A DNA stretch of 64,000 nucleotides from Sphingomonas limnosediminicola (GTDB lineage Bacteria > Pseudomonadota > Alphaproteobacteria > Sphingomonadales > Sphingomonadaceae): NCBI RefSeq assembly GCF_039537965.1, contig NZ_BAABBM010000001.1:2703501-2767500 (forward strand), in the 5' to 3' direction. Each line of letters opens with the position of its first letter. The stretch's first letter is position 1. Under the pieces are notes generated by a model, which made no database searches, was not told the DNA's origin, and was given only the letters and a program-made list of their open reading frames with translations. The translations under genes and the position numbers were made by a program. Below are positions 9,370 to 16,438 of this stretch, in pieces.

Positions 9370-9946
9370 TCCGCAGCCGCAGAATCCCGGCCAGCCCGTC
9401 GAGCATCCGGAAGCCGTCGCTTCCGTCCAGCATGACGGCGGCGCACTTCACGAGGAGCCTACGGCGTTCGGCCTTGCCGCACCTGCCTATATCTCGTTGG
9501 CGATGATCGTCGTCATCGCGATCATGATATGGAAGAAGGTGCCGGCCGCGATCAGCAAGGCGCTGGACTCGAAAATCGCCACGATCCGCGACCAGCTCGC
9601 CGAGGCGGAATCGCTGCGCAAGGAAGCCGAAGCCCTGAAGGCCGAATATGAGGCGAAGTCGGCATCGGCGGACAAGGATCGCGCTGCGCTTCTCGGGCGC
9701 GCGAAGCACGAAGCCGAAGAGATTGTCGCCAAGGCCCAGCGCGATGCCGAAGCGCTCGTCGAGCGCCGCACGCGCATGGCAGAGGAGAAGATCGCCGCCG
9801 AAGAGCGCGCCGCTGTCGATCAGCTTCGCGCCGCTGCCGCCGACGCCGCGACCAAGGCCGCCGCGCGCCTGATCGCCGAGCGACACGATGCGGGCACGGA
9901 TGCCCAGATCGTCGATCGCGCGATCAAGGATATCGCGGGCCGCTAA
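9362..9946 (+). CDS. atpF: ATP synthase F0 subunit b
   Basis: This 194-residue protein has an extra N-terminal about 35 residues, one membrane helix (about 40-58) and a long charged coiled coil. It is the second b-type stalk subunit and overlaps the upstream b' gene. The operon ends here: a strong GC hairpin follows the stop. The F1 genes are not in this window, the usual situation in alphaproteobacteria where F0 and F1 are separate loci. Confidence 0.94.
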   Translation: MSDPQPQNPGQPVEHPEAVASVQHDGGALHEEPTAFGLAAPAYISLAMIVVIAIMIWKKVPAAISKALDSKIATIRDQLAEAESLRKEAEALKAEYEAKSASADKDRAALLGRAKHEAEEIVAKAQRDAEALVERRTRMAEEKIAAEERAAVDQLRAAAADAATKAAARLIAERHDAGTDAQIVDRAIKDIAGR

Positions 9947-9952
9947 GTCACC

Positions 9953-9971
9953 CTCCCGCCACTGGCGGGAG
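9953..9971. terminator. GC-rich hairpin between atpF and the convergent CBS gene
   Basis: The perfect inverted repeat CTCCCGCC-ACT-GGCGGGAG lies between two convergent genes, 6 bp after the atpF stop and 6 bp from the CBS gene stop. It probably serves as a bidirectional terminator, although no long U-tract follows. Confidence 0.6.
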
Positions 9972-9977
9972 TGCTCC

Positions 9978-10406
9978 TTACTGCTGGTGCTGGCCGCCCT
10001 TCTGGGTCACGCCTTCCAGCGCCTGCGTCGCGCATTCCGTGTCGGTCTGGCGGCTGAGGTCGCCGAGGCTGACAATGCCGCACAGGCGGTTGTCCTCGTC
10101 GATCACCGGAAGGCGGCGCACCTGCGCTTCGCTCATCTTCGTTGCAACGTCTTCGACATTGTCGTCGCTGCGCACGACGACGAGGTCGTCGGTCATCAGG
10201 TCGCGCACCGGCGTATCGGGGCCATGGCCCTTGGCGACGCCGCGGACTGCGATGTCGCGGTCGGTGATCATGCCGATCAGCCGTTCGCCCTCGGTCACGG
10301 GGATCGAGCCTGCATCTGCGCTCAGCATGAAGGAGGCGGCCTCCCGCACCGGCTGGTCCGGGCTGACGGTCTGCACGTCGCGGGTCATCACTTCACTGAC
10401 TTTCAT
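9978..10406 (-). CDS. CBS-domain pair protein
   Basis: This 142-residue cytosolic protein consists of two CBS domains (about residues 1-60 and 68-125; MTDRDIAVRG and IVSLGDLS mark the two repeats). CBS pairs bind adenine nucleotides and usually report energy state. The start at 10406 has an AAAGGAGAGCGACC leader; an upstream in-frame start at 10457 lacks support. Stand-alone and convergent with the atp operon; target unknown. Confidence 0.88.
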   Translation of the reverse strand: MKVSEVMTRDVQTVSPDQPVREAASFMLSADAGSIPVTEGERLIGMITDRDIAVRGVAKGHGPDTPVRDLMTDDLVVVRSDDNVEDVATKMSEAQVRRLPVIDEDNRLCGIVSLGDLSRQTDTECATQALEGVTQKGGQHQQ

Positions 10407-10468
10407 GGTCGCTCTCCTTTTTGAGATTTCGCAACCCGAACGATCCGCAAGCCCCACGGTTGCTGCGA

Positions 10469-12490
10469 TCAGGGCACGTTCTCTGTCAGCAGGTCGTAGG
10501 TCGCCACCAGTTCGTCCTTCTGGTTGAAGACCTCGACCGCCCAGCGCACCTGGCCGGTCTCCTCCGACTTGATCGATTTCGAACGCACGGTGAGTTCCAC
10601 GCGCAGTGAATCGCCAGGGTAGATCGGGGTAAGGAAACGCAAGTTTTCGAGGCCGGTGTTGGCAAGAACGGGCCCAGGGTCAGGCCAGACGAACAGGCCA
10701 GCGGCGAAGCTCAGGATCAAATAGCCATGCGCCACGCGGCCTTCGAAGATCGGCGACGCTTTCGCCGCTTCCTCGTCCATGTGGGCGTAGAACTTGTCGC
10801 CGGTGAACTCCGCGAAATGTTCGATATCCTCGATGGTGACGGTGCGCGCGTCCGTCTTCCACGTGTCGCCGATGTGAAGCTCGCTCATCTTCAGCGTGAA
10901 GGGGTGGGTGCCGATGAAATGCTTCGGCGCGCCGGGCACGTATTGCTCGGTAATCGCGGCGATCATCGCGGGCGACGACTGGATCGCGGTGCGCTGCATG
11001 TAATGCTTCACGCCGCGGATGCCGCCCATCTCCTCGCTGCCGCCGGCGCGGCCGGGGCCGCCATGAACGAGGACTGGGAGTGGCGAGCCGTGGCCGGTGG
11101 ATTCTGCGGCGTTGGTGCGGTCGATGACCAGCATTCGGCCGTGAAAAGCGGCGGCGCCTTGCACGAAGTCGCGCGCGGCGTTGGGCGAGTGGGTGAAGAG
11201 CGACAGCGCCAGGCTGCCCTTGCCACGATTGGCGAGCGATATGGCGTCTGACATGTCCCGGTAGGGCATGATAGTCGAGACCGGCCCGAACGGCTCGCAG
11301 TCGTGGACGGCATCGTTGCCCCATGGATCGTCGGTGCGCAGCAGAACGGGCGGCAGGAAGGCGCCGCCGGCAATCGGCGGCCGCGCGTTGGGGTCGCCGG
11401 CGACGATGCGGGCGCCGGCGGCTTCGAGCTCGCGGATGCGCTGGATCACGTCGTTGCGCTGGCTGACGCTGACGAGCGCGCCCATGCGCGTGTCCTCCGC
11501 GCGCGGGTCGCCAACCTTGGTCTTCGCCAGCCGCTCGCTCAGCGCCTGCTCGACTGCATCGAGATACTGCGCCGGGGCCATGGCGCGGCGGATGGCGGTG
11601 CACTTCTGGCCCGCCTTCACCGTCATCTCGGTGGCGACCTCCTTGATGAAGAGGTCGAACTCGGGCGTGCCGGGCGCAGCATCTGGGCCGAGTAGGGAGG
11701 CATTGAGGCTGTCCTGCTCGGCGACGAAGCGAACCGAGTCCCGGGTGACGTTGGGGTGCATGCGCAGCTTCAGCGCGGTCGAGGCCGAGCCGGTGAAGCT
11801 TACGATGTCCTGGCCCGTCAGATGGTCGAACAAGTCGCCGACGCCGCCGACGATCAGCTGCACCGCGCCCGGTGGAAGCACGCCGGCGTCGATCATGATC
11901 TTGAACGCCGCCTCAGTGAGGTAGGACGTCGCCGACGCCGGCTTCACGATCGCCGGGACGCCCGCGAGCAGTGTTGGGGCTAGCTTCTCCAGCATGCCCC
12001 AGACCGGGAAGTTGAACGCGTTGATGTGCACCGCCGCACCCTGCAGCGAGGTGTAGATGTGCTGGCCGACGAAGGTGCCGTTCTTCGACAGGCCTTCGAG
12101 TTGGCCGTCGAGAAGCACGTGCGCATCGGGCAGTTCGCGCCGGCCTTTAGACGAGAAGGAGAACAGTGTGCCTGCACCGCCTTCGATGTCGATCCAGCCG
12201 TCCTTGCGCGTTGCGCCGGTCAGATAGTTGAGTTCGTACAATTCCTCCTTGCGGGCCATGATCGCGAGACCGAGCGCCTTGATGATCCGCGCGCGCTCAT
12301 GGAACGTGAGCTTGCGCAGCGCCGGCCCGCCGACTTCGCGGGCGTGGCGGAGCATGCCGCCGAAATCGAGCCCGCCGGAGCCCGTCATCGCCACCGGCGC
12401 GCCGTCGATCGCACTCGATATTTCCGCCAGGTTGCCGGCGCCGGCGACCCACTGGTCGCGCTCATAATTGAGGAGCTGGGGAGTTTTCAT
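10469..12490 (-). CDS. paaZ: PaaZ: oxepin-CoA hydrolase / 3-oxo-5,6-dehydrosuberyl-CoA semialdehyde dehydrogenase
   Basis: This 673-residue two-domain protein joins an aldehyde dehydrogenase domain (about residues 1-520; nucleophile in KAGQKCTAIRR) to a C-terminal MaoC-type hydratase domain (about 530-673). PaaZ opens the oxepin-CoA ring and oxidises the semialdehyde in aerobic phenylacetate degradation. It lies about 20 kb from the paaABC-E genes in this window, so the pathway is split. The start at 12490 (MKTPQLLNYE) matches the family better than 12526. Confidence 0.93.
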   Translation of the reverse strand: MKTPQLLNYERDQWVAGAGNLAEISSAIDGAPVAMTGSGGLDFGGMLRHAREVGGPALRKLTFHERARIIKALGLAIMARKEELYELNYLTGATRKDGWIDIEGGAGTLFSFSSKGRRELPDAHVLLDGQLEGLSKNGTFVGQHIYTSLQGAAVHINAFNFPVWGMLEKLAPTLLAGVPAIVKPASATSYLTEAAFKIMIDAGVLPPGAVQLIVGGVGDLFDHLTGQDIVSFTGSASTALKLRMHPNVTRDSVRFVAEQDSLNASLLGPDAAPGTPEFDLFIKEVATEMTVKAGQKCTAIRRAMAPAQYLDAVEQALSERLAKTKVGDPRAEDTRMGALVSVSQRNDVIQRIRELEAAGARIVAGDPNARPPIAGGAFLPPVLLRTDDPWGNDAVHDCEPFGPVSTIMPYRDMSDAISLANRGKGSLALSLFTHSPNAARDFVQGAAAFHGRMLVIDRTNAAESTGHGSPLPVLVHGGPGRAGGSEEMGGIRGVKHYMQRTAIQSSPAMIAAITEQYVPGAPKHFIGTHPFTLKMSELHIGDTWKTDARTVTIEDIEHFAEFTGDKFYAHMDEEAAKASPIFEGRVAHGYLILSFAAGLFVWPDPGPVLANTGLENLRFLTPIYPGDSLRVELTVRSKSIKSEETGQVRWAVEVFNQKDELVATYDLLTENVP

Positions 12491-12598
12491 CGCGTTTTTT
12501 CCGTCAATTCGAGCAAAACGAAGCAATCCAGCGCCCGATTGCCGCGTCGCCGCGCTGCCCGCAATGACGTTGGTAGAGGGAGAAGAGCCTTAAGGTCA

Positions 12599-12637
12599 TT
12601 AAAGTCACGGTGAGCGGCTCTTTCGCCGTGACTTTAA
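12599..12637. repeat. Inverted repeat (stem-loop) upstream of the dehydratase gene
   Basis: The perfect 12-bp arms TTAAAGTCACGG and CCGTGACTTTAA enclose a 15-nt loop. The element lies in the 250-bp spacer between the divergent paaZ and dehydratase genes, about 100 bp upstream of the latter. It is AT-rich relative to its surroundings. It could be an operator, an attenuator-like RNA structure or a dispersed repeat. Confidence 0.65.
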
Positions 12638-12740
12638 GGCCATTGGCCGGAGCCAAGGCATCGAGCGTGGCAGGTGGATTCCAACATTGGAAGGCAGGCG
12701 GCGCCTGTCTAGAAGCGTGCGCAAGCGCGAGGGGAAGACA

Positions 12741-13697
12741 ATGATCCATCCGGTTCGGCCGATCTCGATTGACGACATCGAGCAGGCGAGGGAGCGCATC
12801 GCGGGGACCGTTCTGCGAACGCCGCTGGTGCGGATCGACACCGGGGACAAGCGCGAGATCTATCTCAAGCTCGAAAACCTGCAGCCGACCAACGCCTACA
12901 AGATCCGCGGCGCGGCCAACGCGGTCGCCAAGCTGTCGGACGAGGAGCGGGCGCGTGGCGTGTGGACGATCAGCGCCGGCAACGCCGGGCAGGGCGTCGC
13001 TTATGCCGCGCGGGCGTTCGGCATCCCGAGCACCGTGGTCGCGATCGAGACGGCGCCGCAGACCAAGCTCGACCGCATGCGCGCGCTGGGCGCGACGATC
13101 GTGCCGGTGTCCTACGACGACGCCTGGGTCGCGGCGGAGACGCACCAATTCCCGGGACTGGAGAGCACGTTCGTGCACCCCTTCGACAATCACGACTTCA
13201 TCGCCGGACACGGGACGATGGGGCTGGAGATCCTAGAGGACCTGCCGGGCGTGAAGACCGTCATCTGCGCCATCGGCGGAGGAGGCCTGATCACTGGCGT
13301 CGGCAGCGCGATCAAGGGGAAGCGTCTGAACGTGCGCGTGCTCGGCGCAGAACCAGAGACGGCGGCCCCCTATGCGCTGTCGTTGCGCGAAGGCGGCCCG
13401 CGGAAGTTCCCTGACTGGCAGGCGTCGTTCGTCGACGGCGCAGGCGGGAAGAGCGTCACCGAGCGCATGTGGCAGCGCATGCGGCCGGTCACCGATGGCG
13501 CGATCACCGTCACCCTCGACCAGACGCGAGACGCGATGCGCCTCATCGCGGAGAGATCGCGAACGATTGCGGAAGGGGCGGGCGCACTGGCCCTGGCTGC
13601 GGCGCTTACTGAAGAGGCCCGCGAGGGACCGATCGTTTGCGTCGTGTCAGGCGGGAATATCGACCTCGCCAAATTCGCGGAGTTGGTCGCCGGCTGA
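12741..13697 (+). CDS. PLP-dependent serine/threonine dehydratase family protein
   Basis: This 318-residue fold-type II PLP enzyme carries the Schiff-base lysine K54 in NAYKIRGAAN (usually SFKxRG) and the glycine-rich phosphate loop GGGGLITG. Family members deaminate threonine or serine to 2-oxo acids, or racemise serine. It lacks the C-terminal ACT regulatory domain of biosynthetic IlvA, so a catabolic role or another hydroxy-amino acid substrate is likely. The ATG at 12741 follows a GAGGGGA ribosome binding site. Single gene, divergent from paaZ. Confidence 0.85.
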   Translation: MIHPVRPISIDDIEQARERIAGTVLRTPLVRIDTGDKREIYLKLENLQPTNAYKIRGAANAVAKLSDEERARGVWTISAGNAGQGVAYAARAFGIPSTVVAIETAPQTKLDRMRALGATIVPVSYDDAWVAAETHQFPGLESTFVHPFDNHDFIAGHGTMGLEILEDLPGVKTVICAIGGGGLITGVGSAIKGKRLNVRVLGAEPETAAPYALSLREGGPRKFPDWQASFVDGAGGKSVTERMWQRMRPVTDGAITVTLDQTRDAMRLIAERSRTIAEGAGALALAAALTEEAREGPIVCVVSGGNIDLAKFAELVAG

Positions 13698-13702
13698 AGT
13701 CG

Positions 13703-13734
13703 CGCAATGGCAGTTTTGGGTCGAAAGCTGCCAT
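13703..13734. repeat. Degenerate intergenic repeat copy 1
   Basis: Contains ATGGCAG...TTTTGGGTCGAAAG...CTGCCAT, a short stem-loop around a TGGGTCGAAAG core. A similar core is at about 14557-14590. I recall this type of element being common between genes in sphingomonads; that is memory, not a search. It sits after the dehydratase stop and may act as a transcription end. Confidence 0.45.
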
Positions 13735-13742
13735 CTCGTTAG

Positions 13743-14519
13743 CTAGGAGGTTTTTACTTCCATATTCTGGCGAAGGTTCCGGGCCCTACCTTCGAAGAGG
13801 TCAAACAAGTCGAGCTTTAGATCGAGGTCGATCAGGTGGCGTGTCAGGTCATCAGCAATCTCGGGCGATGACCGAATGCGAGTGACGGCCTTGGCTACAA
13901 TCTCGTAATCGAGCTCAAGCGCGCAAGAAGTTGGAAGGACGTTTGTCTGTTCGCCGGACTGAGCCGTGCCCAATTTCTCGCGACAGCGGATTCGCGCGCG
14001 CTGCTGCACTTGATACGGCATCACACGCCGGAGATGTTCGCGATAGGGTGGTGTCGATCGAAAGGTTGTCTCGGCCGTCTCCATAGCCGAATAGTAATTC
14101 TTCACCCTGGTCCTGAGGGCGGCATTGCCCAGCCGGTCCAGCCCGCCCGCGGCGATCATCTCGTCATATGTGAACCGGGACAAGGTGCGCGGGACGATCT
14201 GGGTCGCCTGGAATGAGTCGATAAGGAACTGCTCACCAGCCGACGCCGATGGATGGTCGAGAACCTCGAGCGCCGCCAGGGCATGATGTCGAACCTGGCG
14301 ATAATATTCCCGCCGTTGCTTGAGATCCGATTCATTCGCCCGCAGATCCTCGACCAGCCGGGTACGATAACTTTCGGCTTGCTGGCGCTCGACCCGCGTC
14401 TCGTTCCAATTGTTCGCCTGCATGCCCAGGAAAACGCCGATGATCACGATCAGCAGGTCTAAACCTACCGTGAACCAGTCAGCGTGCGCCGCATGTTCCC
14501 GGATACGACGAATGACCAT
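13743..14519 (-). CDS. Membrane-anchored protein of unknown function (DUF6090-like)
   Basis: This 258-residue protein has a short basic N-terminus, one membrane helix at about residues 18-36 (DLLIVIIGVFLGMQANNW) and a charged, mostly helical soluble region. The N-terminal pattern, with a membrane helix followed by NNWNE, recurs in a family of uncharacterised bacterial membrane proteins. No catalytic motif is visible. Likely in the inner membrane with the bulk on one side. Confidence 0.7.
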   Translation of the reverse strand: MVIRRIREHAAHADWFTVGLDLLIVIIGVFLGMQANNWNETRVERQQAESYRTRLVEDLRANESDLKQRREYYRQVRHHALAALEVLDHPSASAGEQFLIDSFQATQIVPRTLSRFTYDEMIAAGGLDRLGNAALRTRVKNYYSAMETAETTFRSTPPYREHLRRVMPYQVQQRARIRCREKLGTAQSGEQTNVLPTSCALELDYEIVAKAVTRIRSSPEIADDLTRHLIDLDLKLDLFDLFEGRARNLRQNMEVKTS

Positions 14520-14556
14520 TCACTCTCCCGCTGGTGGGAGGCTAACAGAAGCGCGA

Positions 14557-14590
14557 ATGTCCGCAATGGGTTGAAACCGGACGCAGGGCG
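14557..14590. repeat. Degenerate intergenic repeat copy 2
   Basis: The sequence ATGTCCGCAATGGGTTGAAA followed by CCGGACG resembles the repeat at 13703-13734, with a TGGGT-GAAA core flanked by TCCG/CGGA arms. It lies just upstream of the DUF6090-like gene. Confidence 0.4.
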
Positions 14591-14794
14591 CTACCGAGAG
14601 AGCCGGCGCCCCAACACGAGAGAGGTGATGACCATCAGGCATCCGAGCGCGACCAGCGCTTTGGCCTGAAGGAAGGGCGCGCGATCTGTTGCTGTGACGG
14701 CGCCGAGCAGCCACCAATATAACGCGCCGGCTGCGGCAATCGGGAATCCCAGGCTTCCGAGGGCGATGATGAGAATTCGCCTGGATTTGCTCAT
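14591..14794 (-). CDS. Small two-helix membrane protein
   Basis: This 67-residue protein has a basic start (MSKSRR) and two hydrophobic helices (about residues 7-30 and 43-62), ending in an Arg-rich tail. An AGGAACGGGA ribosome binding site precedes the ATG. No family recognised; believed real from the helical pattern and the leader. Confidence 0.55.
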   Translation of the reverse strand: MSKSRRILIIALGSLGFPIAAAGALYWWLLGAVTATDRAPFLQAKALVALGCLMVITSLVLGRRLSR

Positions 14795-14848
14795 TCCCGT
14801 TCCTGTTGGGATGGGCCGATTGGATTAACCGGTGGCTCCGAAAGACGA

Positions 14849-16198
14849 TCAGATCGCTTCCTGTGGGAGCTTTCGGCTGCTTTCGGCGATCGCCGGCTCT
14901 TTCAGGGCCGAAAGCGACAGCTTGCTCAGGGCGATGCGATTGGAGCGCGCCTTCGCTTGCTCCCGGATGATGAGCGGCTCTTCCTGCTCGGAGGGGCTGA
15001 ATACGGGAATGGTCAGGCAGACCGTCTGCGCATCGACCAGGTTCGACCAATCCGCGATGAGCTTCTTGTAGGCCCGGCCGACCGGCCGGATGTTGCGATC
15101 GAGGTCGTACAGGCCGAGCGGATTCACGTTGCCACGGTTCTCTCGAAGGGCGCTGTCCCAGTCGACCTGGTCGATCAGGGAATACCAGGTGAAACCGACC
15201 ACCGGCACGCCGCTTCGTTTGATGCGAAGGACATTCGCCCATTCCTTGTTGAGCCACGTCACCGCTTCACCCCTTGAGCCGTCGCACAGGTTCGTTTCCG
15301 TGTGCATCACCGGCAGGCGATAGCGCTGGAAATATTCGGCCGTGATCGTGTGGTAACCGAAGATTTCGCCCGACGGGTCGGTGCGGCCGTCGGCGTGCAC
15401 GAGATGCTCGTTGGTGATGTAATAATCATTACCCATGATGCAGTGATGCCGGAGGTTCTTCGTGCGGAAGAACTTGTACTCGTCGAGCGTCATTCCGCAG
15501 TCGCGCAGGAACTCCATCATTCGCCCGGAAACGTCGTAGCCGTAGTTGAGATCAAGCGACAGAAAGCGCTGCTCGTTGAAGGCGTCGGCGGCGCCGATCG
15601 CGTCGGGGCTTTCCGGATGAAAATATTCGGAAGACTCGCTCTGGATGAACAGCGCGTCAGGCCGGATTTCCAGGATCGCGTACATCGCCAGGATATTGGC
15701 TTTGACGATATGCTTGAGCGCGGTCACGAAGGCCGGGTCCGAACTCAGCTGCTCGTTCCACCAGCCCCAGCGTGCAGAGAAGGTGGCGCAAATGAACATC
15801 TCGTTGACCGGGGTATAGAGCTGCACCCACGGAAAGCGCGCCGCGAAGTCGCCGGCGTAGCGCTCGAACAGCTTTGGGAAATCCGGGTTCTGAAAGTCTC
15901 CGACCCAGTCCGGAACGCCGAAATGACAAAGGTCGACGATCGGCACGATGTCGCGCCGTTTCAGGTCGTTGAACGTTTCGTCCGCGAAGCTCCAGTCGTA
16001 ATGGCCGTCCCCAAGCCAGGTCGTGTGGATCGGCGGTCCGTAGCGCAGGAAATGTATTCCCTGTTCCTGCACAAGGTCGAAGTCCTTGCGCCAGTGCTTG
16101 TAGAAGCCGCACTTTTCCAGCTCGTCGACGCGATGACGGCCGTTCTGGATGGTCGGCACGCTGTTTTCGATCCCGGTGGCGAACATGAAACTGATCAT
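14849..16198 (-). CDS. Glycoside hydrolase family 1-like enzyme
   Basis: This 449-residue TIM-barrel type protein resembles GH1 beta-glycosidases. The acid/base motif appears as TPVNEM (Glu133) and a candidate nucleophile as HTETN (Glu301, replacing the usual TENG). Trp-rich barrel segments such as GFTWYSLIDQVDW also fit. There is no signal peptide, so it should act in the cytoplasm on an imported glycoside. A C-terminal extension of about 60 residues is outside the normal fold. It is divergent from the glycyl radical enzyme operon across a 240-bp spacer, suggesting co-regulation and perhaps supply of that pathway's substrate; the sugar and aglycone are unknown. Confidence 0.8.
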   Translation of the reverse strand: MISFMFATGIENSVPTIQNGRHRVDELEKCGFYKHWRKDFDLVQEQGIHFLRYGPPIHTTWLGDGHYDWSFADETFNDLKRRDIVPIVDLCHFGVPDWVGDFQNPDFPKLFERYAGDFAARFPWVQLYTPVNEMFICATFSARWGWWNEQLSSDPAFVTALKHIVKANILAMYAILEIRPDALFIQSESSEYFHPESPDAIGAADAFNEQRFLSLDLNYGYDVSGRMMEFLRDCGMTLDEYKFFRTKNLRHHCIMGNDYYITNEHLVHADGRTDPSGEIFGYHTITAEYFQRYRLPVMHTETNLCDGSRGEAVTWLNKEWANVLRIKRSGVPVVGFTWYSLIDQVDWDSALRENRGNVNPLGLYDLDRNIRPVGRAYKKLIADWSNLVDAQTVCLTIPVFSPSEQEEPLIIREQAKARSNRIALSKLSLSALKEPAIAESSRKLPQEAI

Positions 16199-16260
16199 GA
16201 GAAGGCTCCCTAACCGAGCGCTGGAAGCCGTCTTTTAGACTCGTAGCATGGGTAAGGCTT

Positions 16261-16292
16261 TTGGGGTTTTCCCGGGGTCCGCAGGGATAACC
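16261..16292. promoter_or_regulatory. GC-capped motif pair in the GH1/GRE divergent promoter region
   Basis: GGGGTTTTCCCGGGG (16263-16277) and CAGGGATAACC (16282-16292) resemble the repeated intergenic motif found from 25 to 63 kb. They lie 65-95 bp upstream of the GH1 start and about 150 bp upstream of the glycyl radical enzyme start. Confidence 0.4.
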
Positions 16293-16348
16293 ACGACTAA
16301 CCATTGCAGATGCGGCGAAGCAGGGCGGCACCCGCATAACCCCTACAA

Positions 16349-16356
16349 CTACTTAC
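16349..16356 (-). promoter_or_regulatory. FixJ-type GTAAGTAG box
   Basis: The minus strand reads CCGTAAGTAGTTG here. GTAMGTAG is, as I recall it, the selected binding sequence of rhizobial FixJ. The same octamer occurs at 24970-24977 upstream of the OmpA-family gene. It lies 82 bp upstream of the glycyl radical enzyme ATG, a normal activator distance. Confidence 0.4.
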
Positions 16357-16438
16357 GGAACATCACGGATAGGGCCGGGCACCGGCGCGCGTAGATTCGC
16401 ACTCATCGATCCGAGGGTCAGCGCGAGTGTGAACCGAC

